The notes under the pieces: generated by a model
What the model was told of the DNA's origin: nothing
The model's database searches: none
Seen by the model: the letters and a program-made list of their open reading frames with translations, nothing else
Program-made: the position numbers and the translations under genes
From: Streptomyces composti
GTDB lineage: Bacteria > Actinomycetota > Actinomycetes > Streptomycetales > Streptomycetaceae
NCBI RefSeq assembly: GCF_012034205.1
Contig: NZ_JAATEM010000016.1
Span: 62,001-126,000 of the forward strand
Direction: 5' to 3'
Length of the DNA stretch: 64,000 bases
Part shown: positions 1 to 7,479 of the stretch, piece by piece
Layout of the letters: the number at the start of each line of letters is the position of its first letter
Numbering within the stretch: the first letter of the stretch is position 1

Positions 1-105
1 TGCCCCTATCCCGGCCCCGGCCAGCCGTGAGCGGGCCCACCGCCTGGCCCGTCCCACCTCAGCGGGGTCGGGCCGGATCTCCAGCTGCACTTGAAGCACC
101 TGCAC
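1..105 (-). CDS. ATP-binding (anti-sigma/HATPase-like) protein, 5' end only
   Basis: Only the first 35 codons lie in the window; the gene continues past the left edge. It starts at a GTG at 105. An in-frame TGA sits two codons upstream, so the start cannot lie further 5'. The visible peptide (VQVLQVQLEIRPDPAEVGRA, then RRWARSRLAGAGIG) has the pattern that opens the small RsbW-like HATPase_c proteins common in Streptomyces: a beta strand, then an arginine-rich helix. Those proteins bind anti-anti-sigma factors or sigma factors. The catalytic N and G boxes are outside the window, so the family call rests on the N-terminal pattern alone. A STAS protein 1.8 kb away is a plausible partner type, but there is no direct evidence of a link. 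Confidence 0.5.
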   Translation of the reverse strand, partial: MQVLQVQLEIRPDPAEVGRARRWARSRLAGAGIGA

Positions 106-529
106 CGCTCACACCATCCGAACCGGCGGACACTTGGACTCGCGCCTCACGAGGGCCACGATCGTAGCCATTTTCTGCATGGCCAGAACAACGGCCGGGT
201 CAGGGGTCACGGAACGTGAATCCCTGTTGGGACAGCATGGTTGACGTACAGTCACGCCAACAAGCGCTTCGGGCATATTCCAGCGCGAAGGAGTACCCGT
301 ACGGCATACTGTGCGACGCTCGCCGCGAGGAGTCGAACAGGCGGCAACCGTCGGCCGGAGCGCCCGATCGGCGCTCACATCCACTCGCATCCCACACAAG
401 GTACCGGAGCAGAGGGCCGACTCCGGGCCGTGACGGGACGTCCCGAGGACACAACCCGGTATCAACGCTCCGTGATCAAGCAATGCCACGATCCGTGACA
501 TCCGCCGGGCGCGCGAGGGCGAGCACCGC
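106..529. other. Gene-poor stretch, possibly decayed
   Basis: No convincing gene was seen. Base composition is lower in GC than the surroundings and open frames lack the usual codon bias. Translations in all frames give no recognisable family. Together with the adjacent remnants this looks like decayed DNA. Confidence 0.4.
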
Positions 530-902
530 AGGCGGCGCCGGTTTCCGCCGTCCCGGGCGAGCAGACCGGCGGCGAGGAGTTTCTCACTGTCCGTCACTCC
601 ACCCGGACGACGGGTGCGCACCCGGGCCCGCTTGAGGTGCAGACGCAGCTCCGCCGCCCAGGTGAAGCCCATGCCGCCGTGCACCTGGAGGCAGTCGCGG
701 GCACCGACCGCGCACCGCGGCCTCGTCGGCGAGCAGCCGGGCGGCGGCGATGTCGGCCGGGTCGGCGGTGACGGTGGCGGCGTAGACGGCGGCGCGCGCC
801 GTCTCGGTCCGCACCTGGATGTCCGCGCACAGATGCGCGACCGCCTGGAAGGCTCCGACGGCCCTGCCGAACTGCTGACGGGTCCGGGCGTGTTGCGCGG
901 TC
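530..902 (-). pseudogene. Acyl-CoA dehydrogenase, C-terminal remnant with frameshift
   Basis: Reading leftward from about 900, one frame gives the acyl-CoA dehydrogenase C-terminal segment RQQFGRAVGAFQAVAHLCAD, continuing through a run of alanine-rich helix to LLADEAAVR. A frameshift near 710 follows, and the next frame continues with CLQVHGGMGFTWAAELRLHL. QVHGGMGFTW is the family signature near the C-terminus; the acidic residue expected right after TW is replaced by alanine. The N-terminal and middle domains are absent, so no active enzyme can be made. The fragment stops abruptly at about 900, exactly where a plus-strand CoA-ligase remnant begins. Confidence 0.75.
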
Positions 903-903
903 G

Positions 904-1113
904 GTGCCCGCGGCGGGCGTCGAGCCGCCGTCGCTGGAGGAGCTGGTGACCTTCCTGCGCGCGGAAGGGCTGTCCGTGCACGAGCTGCCGGAGCGGCTGG
1001 AGGGGACGGAGGCCCTTCCGCGCGGCCGGACGCTGCGCAAAATGCTCAGGCACGAGCTGCGCGAGCGTAACGGCGGTACGGCCGGCGGTGGTTCGGCTAC
1101 TCGGGGACGGTGA
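904..1113 (+). pseudogene. Acyl-CoA synthetase (AMP-binding), C-terminal remnant
   Basis: The 69-codon frame beginning at a GTG at 904 encodes PSLEELVTFLRAEGLSVHEL, then PERLEGTEALPRGRTLRKML and RHELRER. This is the last part of an AMP-forming acyl-CoA synthetase: the C-terminal subdomain with the leader of the catalytic-lysine loop. The usual GKxLKxxLR motif is changed to RTLRKMLRHELR, so the catalytic lysine environment is altered. Everything upstream of the C-terminal subdomain is missing. The end overlaps the stop of the EF-hand gene on the other strand. It looks like a truncated gene rather than a small protein. Confidence 0.65.
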
Positions 1114-1609
1114 AGTAGCGGGCGAAGGCCGGGACGATCTCGTCCTCGACGACCTTGCCGTCGCCGTCGGCGTCGAGGGCGGCGGCGGCCGCGCGGGCGG
1201 TGTCCTCGGCGACGCCGAGAACCTTCAGGACCCGGGCCGCCTCCGCCACGGTCGCCGCCCCGTCACCGTCGGTGTCGGCGACGGCGAGGGCCGCGCTCAG
1301 GAAGGGGCGGGCGATCTCGGCGAACCGGTCCGGGTTGTCGCGCAGCCGCTTGACCGCGCCGTTGACGAACTCCTCGCGGGTGATGCGCTGGTCACCGTCG
1401 CGGTCCGCGATGCCCGCCATGCCCTGCCAGAACGCCTCGGCCCCGATGTACAGGGCCTGGCCCTTGTCGGACCGGGCGGCGGTGCCGAACTCCGCGAGCA
1501 GGGCCTTGGCCGCTTGGCTGAAGTCCTCGCGGTCGATGTACCCGTTGCCGTCCTGGTCGAAGGTGGCGAACCGGGCTGCGATCCTGCGCTCGTACTCGCT
1601 GGTGACCAT
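1097..1609 (-). CDS. EF-hand calcium-binding protein (calerythrin/CabD type)
   Basis: This 170-residue soluble protein has four EF-hand loops at residues 18-29 (DQDGNGYIDRED), 69-80 (DRDGDQRITREE), 112-123 (DTDGDGAATVAE) and 146-157 (DADGDGKVVEDE). Loops 1, 2 and 4 have near-complete calcium ligands. Loop 1 ends in Asp where Glu is usual, and loop 3 is weaker at positions 7 and 9. The size and loop spacing match the calerythrin-like sarcoplasmic Ca-binding proteins of actinomycetes, which act as cytoplasmic calcium buffers or sensors. The ATG start is preceded by GAAGAAGAC. It stands alone, without an evident operon. Confidence 0.9.
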   Translation of the reverse strand: MVTSEYERRIAARFATFDQDGNGYIDREDFSQAAKALLAEFGTAARSDKGQALYIGAEAFWQGMAGIADRDGDQRITREEFVNGAVKRLRDNPDRFAEIARPFLSAALAVADTDGDGAATVAEAARVLKVLGVAEDTARAAAAALDADGDGKVVEDEIVPAFARYFTVPE

Positions 1610-1849
1610 GTCTTCTTCAGGCCGCCTTAGGTCGGGGAACGTCTCGCTCGGAGCGTACGTGAGCGGCGGGGGGCAGGGGGCGCCGGCATCAGGGTTGTGC
1701 CAGGAACGGGAGCATTCCGCGACATCCGTGCACGGACGGGCACGCAGGCGGTGCGGTGCGTGTGCGCAGGCCGGTTCCGGCCGTGTCCCAGGAGGCTCCC
1801 GTGATCTCCTGTGACACCTGGGTACTCGAGGGAAGGCGCTGGGGCGGCG

Positions 1850-2230
1850 TCAGGCGGACAGCGGGCGGGAGTCGTCCGACACCGCGGACGGCACATCGGG
1901 GTGTATGTCGAACAGGCGGCGGACGCCGAGCGCGCCCAGGACCTTGTTGACATGGCTGCCGTCGGCCGCGCCCCGGGCGGGCAGGATCAGCCGCAGACTG
2001 CCCTGGCAGGAGCGCAGCAGCCGGCGGGCGGCGATCAGCACGCCGACCCCGCTGGAGTCGCAGAACCACACCTCGGACAGATCGAGCACGAGGCGGTGCC
2101 TGCCGTCGGCCACGGCGTCGTGCACGCGCTGGCGCAGCACAGGGGACGTCACCAGGTCCAGCTCTCCCGACACCCGGAGCACGGCCCACTCGCCCTGCTC
2201 CATGTCGGTCACTTTGAAACTCACCACCAC
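1850..2230 (-). CDS. STAS-domain anti-anti-sigma factor
   Basis: A 126-residue STAS protein of the SpoIIAA/RsbV/BldG class. The core runs from about residue 12 to 110. Visible landmarks are the ELDLVTSPVL strand-helix and the phosphoacceptor loop LVLDLSEVWFCDSSGVGVLI, in which the serine after CD is the expected site of phosphorylation by a partner HATPase anti-sigma kinase. Unphosphorylated STAS proteins bind that kinase and free its sigma factor. The start is one of three consecutive GTG codons behind GAGGGGC. It is divergent from the ECF sigma gene, separated by 369 nt. The partner is unknown; the ATPase fragment at the left edge is one candidate. Confidence 0.88.
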   Translation of the reverse strand: MVVSFKVTDMEQGEWAVLRVSGELDLVTSPVLRQRVHDAVADGRHRLVLDLSEVWFCDSSGVGVLIAARRLLRSCQGSLRLILPARGAADGSHVNKVLGALGVRRLFDIHPDVPSAVSDDSRPLSA

Positions 2231-2599
2231 GCCCCTCGCTGTCGAAACCGGAAGCAGTGCCTACGCTTCCTTGCTGCGCGGCTGCCCACCGGCCGTTCCC
2301 TGAAACCCGGGCACGGAAACGGTAACCGAACAGAAAAGGCTTGTTTCAGTCGACTTCGAACCGAATCGATCGGTTCCGATCGGCGCCCGCCCGGGCAGGC
2401 GCCGCCCGGACGACCGCCGGCCTGCACGGCGGGGCCCTTTACCATCCCCGGCCCGCCAGGGGGCGCACATTGCCACAAGGGGGCGTGAACTGTCGCACAT
2501 GCCGACTACATTCGTTCAGACTGCGGGCACAGGCTGAATCCGGGCGGCGCGGCACCGGACGGCACGGTGCCGGGGAGGGAACTGGGGGTGAGGAGCCAC
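2231..2599. other. Divergent promoter region between STAS gene and ECF sigma gene
   Basis: No gene was seen. It contains an inverted repeat at 2358-2376 (GAACCGA, five bases, TCGGTTC) that could be a regulator site, and it must hold the promoters of both flanking genes. The strong ribosome binding site GGGGGTGAGGAG at 2585-2596 belongs to the sigma gene. Confidence 0.5.
2358..2376. promoter_or_regulatory. Inverted repeat, possible operator
   Basis: Seven-base arms GAACCGA and TCGGTTC with a five-base spacer, in the divergent STAS/ECF sigma intergenic region. No known regulator consensus was matched. Confidence 0.3.
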
Positions 2600-3199
2600 A
2601 TGGCGACCAGGGACGTATCACCCGTACCGCCTCGCTGGGACCGCACGATGCAGCAGCGGCTGGCCCGCGGGGAGGCGGCAGCCCTGGGCGAGCTCTACGA
2701 CCGGTACGCCTCCCTGGTGCACGGTCTCGCCCACCGCGTCCTCGGCGACGAGCGGGCCGCCGACGCCATCACCCGCGACGTCTTCGCCCACGTCTGGGAG
2801 CACCCCGGCACCTACGACCCCAAGCAGGGCCCGCTGCGCAGCTGGGTGGCGGCGCTCACCCACCGGCTGGCCGTCCAGCGCCTGCGCGCCACCGAGACCG
2901 CGGCCCTCGCCCGCGGCGGCCCCGGCAGCACCGAGGACCTGGAGCGCAAGGTCCGCCGCGCCTCGGTGGCCGCCCGCGCCGACTACATCGTCCAGTCCAT
3001 GCCCGCCCCGCTGCGCGCCGCACTGGAATCGGCCTACTTCAAGCGCCGCGACTACCGCCAGACCGCCGCCGACCTGGGCGTCACCGAGGACGAGGCGCGC
3101 CGCCGCCTCCGGCTCGGCCTCCAGCTCCTCGCCACCGCCCAGGACGCCGCCGCACCCGGCTCCCGCGGCACCCCGCCGGAGATCGGGGGTGCGGCATGA
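2600..3199 (+). CDS. ECF-family RNA polymerase sigma factor
   Basis: This 199-residue group IV sigma factor has sigma region 2 at about residues 25-95 (ALGELYDRYASLVHGLAHRV ... DVFAHVWEHPGTYDPKQG ... LRSWVAALTHRLAVQRLRA) and region 4 at about 130-180 (LRAALESAYFKRRDYRQTAA, then DLGVTEDEARRRLRLGLQLL). It directs RNA polymerase to its own promoter class. The ATG at 2600 is chosen because GAGGAG sits 8 nt upstream; an in-frame start at 2567 has no comparable site. The stop overlaps the start of the next gene (ATGA), a typical sigma/anti-sigma arrangement implying co-translation and stoichiometric control. Confidence 0.93.
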   Translation: MATRDVSPVPPRWDRTMQQRLARGEAAALGELYDRYASLVHGLAHRVLGDERAADAITRDVFAHVWEHPGTYDPKQGPLRSWVAALTHRLAVQRLRATETAALARGGPGSTEDLERKVRRASVAARADYIVQSMPAPLRAALESAYFKRRDYRQTAADLGVTEDEARRRLRLGLQLLATAQDAAAPGSRGTPPEIGGAA

Positions 3200-4446
3200 C
3201 GGAGGACCCCTTCCACGCCTGCGACGACCCCGGCCACCAGGCCCGGGTCCCGCTCCCCCGCGACTCCGTGGAGGACACGGGCGCCCCGCCGCCCGCGCCG
3301 GCCACCGCTGCGCAGAGCGCCGTTCAGCCCCTCACCCTGGAGCATCCGGTGCTGAAGTCGCTGCTGGGCGCCTGGGCGCTGGCCGCCTGCGCCCCGGAGG
3401 AGGCCGCCGCCGTCGAGGAGCACCTCGACGAGTGCGGGGCCTGCGCCGACGAGGCGCTGCGCCTGCGCGAGGCGGTCGGCCTGCTGCAGCGCCCCGAGAG
3501 CCTCGACCTCGACCCCGCGCTGCGCACCCGCGTCCTGGAGTCCTGCCTGGAACGCCGCCCGCCGCGCATCCCCGTCCCCGAGTGGGCCGCCGCCTACGAC
3601 GCCGAGACCGCCCGCCTGGACGCGCTGCTGCAGGACTTCGGCGACGCCGAATGGCACGCCCCGGTGCGGCTGCGCTGGTACGAGGCCGACGAGGCGGCCA
3701 GCCGCCGGACCACCGTCGCCGGGGTCATCGCCCATCTGATGACCGTGGACGGCCTGGTCGCCGTCGCCCTCGGCCTGGACGACCCGCTCGGTGAGGTCAC
3801 CGCCGAGCGGCCCACCCCGTCGGCGCGCACCGAGGCGTACTGGCGGGCCGCCCACTTCCCGCCCACCCGCTCCGTACGGGCGCCCTGGCGTGAGCAGACC
3901 CACAGCCTGGTGCGCACGGTGTCCTTCACCGGCGGCCAGGACGCACGCGGCGGCATGCCCGTGCAGTACGGCGACTTCGAACTGCCGCTGCACGACGCCA
4001 TGCTGGACCGCGCCTTCGAGTGCTGGGTGCACGCGGAGGACATCGCCGACGCGGTCGACTACCCGTACGATCCGCCCTCCGGCCGGCATCTGCACCACAT
4101 GGTCGATCTGGCGGCGCGGCTGCTGCCGTCGGTGCTGCAGGCGCGGCGGCGGTCCGGGCTCGCGGCGCCCGCGGAGCGCCGCCTCGTGGCCGCGGGGGAG
4201 CCCGGGCGCAGCCTGCGGCTGGAGATCGAGGGCTCGGGCGGCGGCGAGTGGCTGATCCCGCTGGACTCGCCCGCGGCGAAGGGCTCCGCCGAGCACGAGG
4301 TGGCGCATGTCGCGCTGGACGGAGCGGAGTTCTGCCGCCTGGCGGCGGGCCACGTCCCTCCGCTGGAAGCGGCGGCCGGTCAAGTGGGTGACCGCGAGGC
4401 CATCAAGGACGTGCTGCTGGCCGCCGCCAGCCTGAGCAGGATGTAG
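3196..4446 (+). CDS. Soluble zinc anti-sigma factor fused to a mycothiol maleylpyruvate isomerase-like domain
   Basis: A 416-residue protein whose ATG overlaps the sigma stop codon. Residues about 46-125 form a zinc-binding anti-sigma domain with the H-x3-C-x2-C signature at His76, Cys80 and Cys83 (HLDECGAC). From about residue 130 it is a DinB/MDMPI-fold domain like mycothiol-dependent maleylpyruvate isomerase, with a helix around VAGVIAHLMTVDGLVA and a WVHAEDIADAV segment; both carry histidines that in the family help bind a metal. No membrane segment is present, so it is cytoplasmic, unlike most anti-sigma factors. By family logic it binds and silences the sigma factor and releases it on a thiol, metal or ligand signal. 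The signal itself is inference. Confidence 0.85.
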   Translation: MTEDPFHACDDPGHQARVPLPRDSVEDTGAPPPAPATAAQSAVQPLTLEHPVLKSLLGAWALAACAPEEAAAVEEHLDECGACADEALRLREAVGLLQRPESLDLDPALRTRVLESCLERRPPRIPVPEWAAAYDAETARLDALLQDFGDAEWHAPVRLRWYEADEAASRRTTVAGVIAHLMTVDGLVAVALGLDDPLGEVTAERPTPSARTEAYWRAAHFPPTRSVRAPWREQTHSLVRTVSFTGGQDARGGMPVQYGDFELPLHDAMLDRAFECWVHAEDIADAVDYPYDPPSGRHLHHMVDLAARLLPSVLQARRRSGLAAPAERRLVAAGEPGRSLRLEIEGSGGGEWLIPLDSPAAKGSAEHEVAHVALDGAEFCRLAAGHVPPLEAAAGQVGDREAIKDVLLAAASLSRM

Positions 4447-4548
4447 CGGCTCGCCGGGCTGTTCTGCTGTTTCGCCGGCGCGTGGGGCGGGTCGTCCGCG
4501 GCTGGTCGCGCAGCCGCCCGGACTCGTCAGGCCCCGGGCTCCCGGAAC

Positions 4549-5439
4549 CTACGCAAAAACGACCGTACGCCTGCCGTTGAGCAGGATCCGCCGCTCCGCG
4601 TGCCACTTCACGGCCCGCGCCAGCGCCTGGCACTCCACATCACGGCCCACCGCCACCAACTGCTCCGGCGTGAGCTCGTGCCCGACCCGTTCGACCTCCT
4701 GCTCGATGATCGGCCCCTCGTCGAGATCCGCGGTCACATAGTGCGCCGTCGCCCCGATCAGCTTCACACCCCGCGCATGCGCCTGGTGATACGGCTTCGC
4801 GCCCTTGAAGCTCGGCAGGAACGAGTGGTGGATGTTGATGATCCGCCCCGACAGCTGCTTGCACAGATCGTCGGAGAGCACCTGCATGTAGCGGGCGAGC
4901 ACGACCAGCTCGACCTGCTCCTCCCGCACGATCTCCAGCAGCCGTGCCTCCGCCTCCGGCTTGGTCTCCTTGGTGACCGGAATGTGGTGGAACGGGATGT
5001 TGTACGAGGCCACCAGCTCGGCGAAGTCCGGGTGGTTGGACACCACCCCGGCGATCTCCACCGGCAGCGCCCCGATCCGCGCCCGGAACAGCAGGTCGTT
5101 CAGGCAGTGCCCGAACTTGCTGACCATGATCAGAATGCGCATCTTCTCGTCGGCGCGGTTGATCTGCCAGTCCATCTGGAAGGAGTCACCGATCGCCGCG
5201 AAGCTCGCCCGCAGTTTGTCCACCGTCACCGGCGACTCCGCCGAGAAGTGCACCCGCATGAAGAACAGCCCGGTGTCGTGGTCGCCGAACTGCTGGCTGT
5301 CCTCGATGTTGCAGCCGGTCATGAACAGGTAGCTCGACACGGCGTGCACGATGCCCTGCTTGTCGGGGCAGGACAGGGTGAGGACGTACTGGTCGGCCTG
5401 GCCGGTACCGGCCGCTGCTCGGGTGGGCTGCTCGCTCAT
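4549..5439 (-). CDS. purU: Formyltetrahydrofolate deformylase
   Basis: PurU hydrolyses 10-formyl-THF to formate and THF, balancing the one-carbon pool. The 296-residue protein has an N-terminal ACT domain (about 16-95) and a formyltransferase-like catalytic domain (about 100-285). The catalytic triad of the family is visible: Asn202 and His204 in RIINIHHSFLPSFKG, and Asp240 in HYVTADLDEGPIIEQ. The ATG at 5439 is preferred over an upstream ATG at 5457 because family members begin just before the ACT domain. No strong ribosome binding site precedes it. It is transcribed alone. No riboswitch was recognised upstream. Confidence 0.96.
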   Translation of the reverse strand: MSEQPTRAAAGTGQADQYVLTLSCPDKQGIVHAVSSYLFMTGCNIEDSQQFGDHDTGLFFMRVHFSAESPVTVDKLRASFAAIGDSFQMDWQINRADEKMRILIMVSKFGHCLNDLLFRARIGALPVEIAGVVSNHPDFAELVASYNIPFHHIPVTKETKPEAEARLLEIVREEQVELVVLARYMQVLSDDLCKQLSGRIINIHHSFLPSFKGAKPYHQAHARGVKLIGATAHYVTADLDEGPIIEQEVERVGHELTPEQLVAVGRDVECQALARAVKWHAERRILLNGRRTVVFA

Positions 5440-5485
5440 GGGAAAAGGTTCCCACACCCGCTCAGGCGACCGGCGTGCCGTCCCG

Positions 5486-5932
5486 TCAGGCGGAACGGGT
5501 CATGATCCGCAGCACCTCGAGGGTGCGCGGCGGCGCGTCCGGGTCCTCCCCGTCGCTGGTGGCCATCCGCACATGGGCGTCCCGCGCGGCCCGCACCGCC
5601 TCCGGCCAGCCGGGGTGCTCCAGATAGGCGGTGACCGGTGCGTCCGGGCCGACCTGGTGCATGATCCGCAGCACCCGCAGCACGGCGGTGTCGACCAGCG
5701 CCGCCTCCTGGGAGTCACGGAAGATCGTGCCGACGTACTTCTCGGCGGACCAGTTGTCCAGCCAGGTGTCCTCGACCAGCCGGTACACGGCGTCGGTGAC
5801 GTCACCGTAGCCGTCCACGCCGGCCAGCCAGACGTCCCGCTGGAACACCGGGTCGGAGAGCATGTGCAGCGCGGAGCGCACATGGCTGCGCCAGCGCCAC
5901 CACGGCATGTCGTTGAGTGGCATGCCGCCCAT
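5486..5932 (-). CDS. SCO4402-family conserved protein of unknown function
   Basis: This 148-residue protein begins MGGMPLNDMPWWRWRSHVRS. It resembles a small cytoplasmic Streptomyces family that has no assigned function (family name SCO4402, from memory). It is rich in Trp and charged residues near the N-terminus, includes VEDTWLDNWSAEKYVGTIFR, and has no membrane segment or known catalytic motif. The start is uncertain. ATG 5932 lacks a ribosome binding site. A GTG at 5980 lies 8 nt downstream of a TACGAT -10 box (5989-5994) and could be a leaderless start adding 16 residues. It lies 46 nt upstream of purU on the same strand, so the two may be co-transcribed. Confidence 0.8.
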   Translation of the reverse strand: MGGMPLNDMPWWRWRSHVRSALHMLSDPVFQRDVWLAGVDGYGDVTDAVYRLVEDTWLDNWSAEKYVGTIFRDSQEAALVDTAVLRVLRIMHQVGPDAPVTAYLEHPGWPEAVRAARDAHVRMATSDGEDPDAPPRTLEVLRIMTRSA

Positions 5933-6104
5933 GGTGGAGGAGCGACGGCCGCGACGGGAAGAGTTCTCCGTACCTTGCACGGTCGTCGATCGTACGTTTC
6001 GCCCCGCAAGCACCTCGCGAGGACCCCGCAATTCACCTGTCGGTAACCGTCCGTCGACCGTGGGTCACCTTCCGGTTGGCCGTGTGACGGCATCGTGCGT
6101 GGCC

Positions 6105-7409
6105 ATGACCGGCAGGCGACGCAACGGCAGCAGGTTCCTCCCCCGTCTCCTCCCCCGGCCCGGCCGCGCCCTGGCCGCGGGCGCCCTGGCGGCGTGCGCG
6201 CCGCTGATCACCGGCTGCGGGATCGTCCCCGGTGTCACGGGGGGCTCCGGGGACGACCCGATCACGGTGATGACCTGGGCGCCCGAGAGCACCGGTGCCG
6301 ACGACAAGCCCGGGATGCCCGCCCTGGCCCGCGCCTACGGCCGCTGGGTCAACACCCGGGGCGGCATCGACGGCCGCGAGCTGCGGGTGCTGACCTGCAA
6401 CGAGCGCAACGACAGCGTGGCCGTGGCCCGCTGCGCCCGGCGCGCGGTGGAGGAGAAGGCGGTCGCCGTCGTCGGCTCCTACAGCCAGCACACCGACTCC
6501 TTCCTCAACACCCTGGAGAGCGCCGGCATCCCCTACATCGGCGGCTACGGCATCACCAACGACGAGTTCACCAGCCCTCTGTCCTACCCGGTCAACGGCG
6601 GGCAGCCGGCGCTGCTGGCCGGACTCGGGCGGGCGCTGGCGGACCGCTGCGGGCCGGTCGCCCTGGTCCGGCCGGACACCATCGCGGGGGACCAGCTGCC
6701 GCCGCTGCTCGACTCGGGCCTGGCGGCCGGCGGTCACGGGCGGGCCGGCGACCAGCGGGCCGCGGAGGACGCCACCGCCTACGACGACCACGTCCGGCAG
6801 GCCCTCCGGCGGGCCACCGCCGAGCCGGGACGGCCCGGGTGCGTGGTCCCCGCCCTCGGCGACCGCACGCCCGTCTTCATGGACTCCTTCCGCCGGGCCC
6901 GCACGGACTTCCCCGAGGTGCGCACCGCGACCGTGCTCGGCAGCGTCGACCAGACCACGATCGACGCCTCCGGCGGGGCGTCGGGCCCCTACGAGGGCGC
7001 GTATGCCACCGGCTGGTACCCGCAGGCGAGCGACGAGCGCTGGGACGCGATGAAGGAGGTCATCGAGCAGGAGGCGTTCGGCGACACCCGGATCGACCCG
7101 GCGGACGCCGGGGTGCAGACCACCTGGATCGCCTACACCGTCCTGCACCGGGTCCTGGACACGCTCGGCGGCGAGGAGGTCAGCGCCGACGCCGTCACCG
7201 ACGCGCTGGACGGCGGGCTGAAGGTGAGCACCGGCGGCCTCACCCCCACCCTGCAGTGGAAGGCGCGGCAGGAGCTGGCCGCCGCGGGCTTCCCGCGCAT
7301 GGTCAACGCCGATGTGACCCAGCAGGTGGTCAGAGACGGGCGGCTGGTGACGGTCGGCCAGGGCTTCACCGACACCACCGAGACCCTTCAGGCGGCCGAC
7401 CTGCTGTGA
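6105..7409 (+). CDS. Periplasmic-binding-fold lipoprotein (branched-chain amino acid type)
   Basis: A 434-residue exported lipoprotein. The N-terminus is Arg-rich, followed by a hydrophobic stretch and lipobox LITGC with the lipidated Cys at residue 38. The mature part is a type I periplasmic binding fold (Peripla_BP_6), with segments such as VAVVGSYSQHTDSFLNTLES and YEGAYATGWYPQ. It would bind a small ligand outside the membrane. There are no permease or ATPase genes beside it, so it is an orphan binding protein and may serve a sensing role. The convergent neighbour is the repeat-bearing membrane protein. ATG 6105 is used; GTG 6099 is an alternative, and neither has a clear ribosome binding site. 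Confidence 0.85.
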   Translation: MTGRRRNGSRFLPRLLPRPGRALAAGALAACAPLITGCGIVPGVTGGSGDDPITVMTWAPESTGADDKPGMPALARAYGRWVNTRGGIDGRELRVLTCNERNDSVAVARCARRAVEEKAVAVVGSYSQHTDSFLNTLESAGIPYIGGYGITNDEFTSPLSYPVNGGQPALLAGLGRALADRCGPVALVRPDTIAGDQLPPLLDSGLAAGGHGRAGDQRAAEDATAYDDHVRQALRRATAEPGRPGCVVPALGDRTPVFMDSFRRARTDFPEVRTATVLGSVDQTTIDASGGASGPYEGAYATGWYPQASDERWDAMKEVIEQEAFGDTRIDPADAGVQTTWIAYTVLHRVLDTLGGEEVSADAVTDALDGGLKVSTGGLTPTLQWKARQELAAAGFPRMVNADVTQQVVRDGRLVTVGQGFTDTTETLQAADLL

Positions 7410-7479
7410 CGGCGGGGCCGGCCGCCCAGGAAGGATCCGGGAGGCGGCGAAGGCGGGGGAAGGGACAGGGAGGGAAACG

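Noticed and set aside
1088-1630. 180-residue plus-strand frame opposite the EF-hand gene
   Set aside because: The minus strand encodes four canonical calcium loops; the plus frame is Gly/Val-rich shadow.
5933-6031. Longer N-terminus of the SCO4402-type protein up to 6031
   Set aside because: No start signal at 6031; only 5932 or the leaderless GTG 5980 are reasonable.
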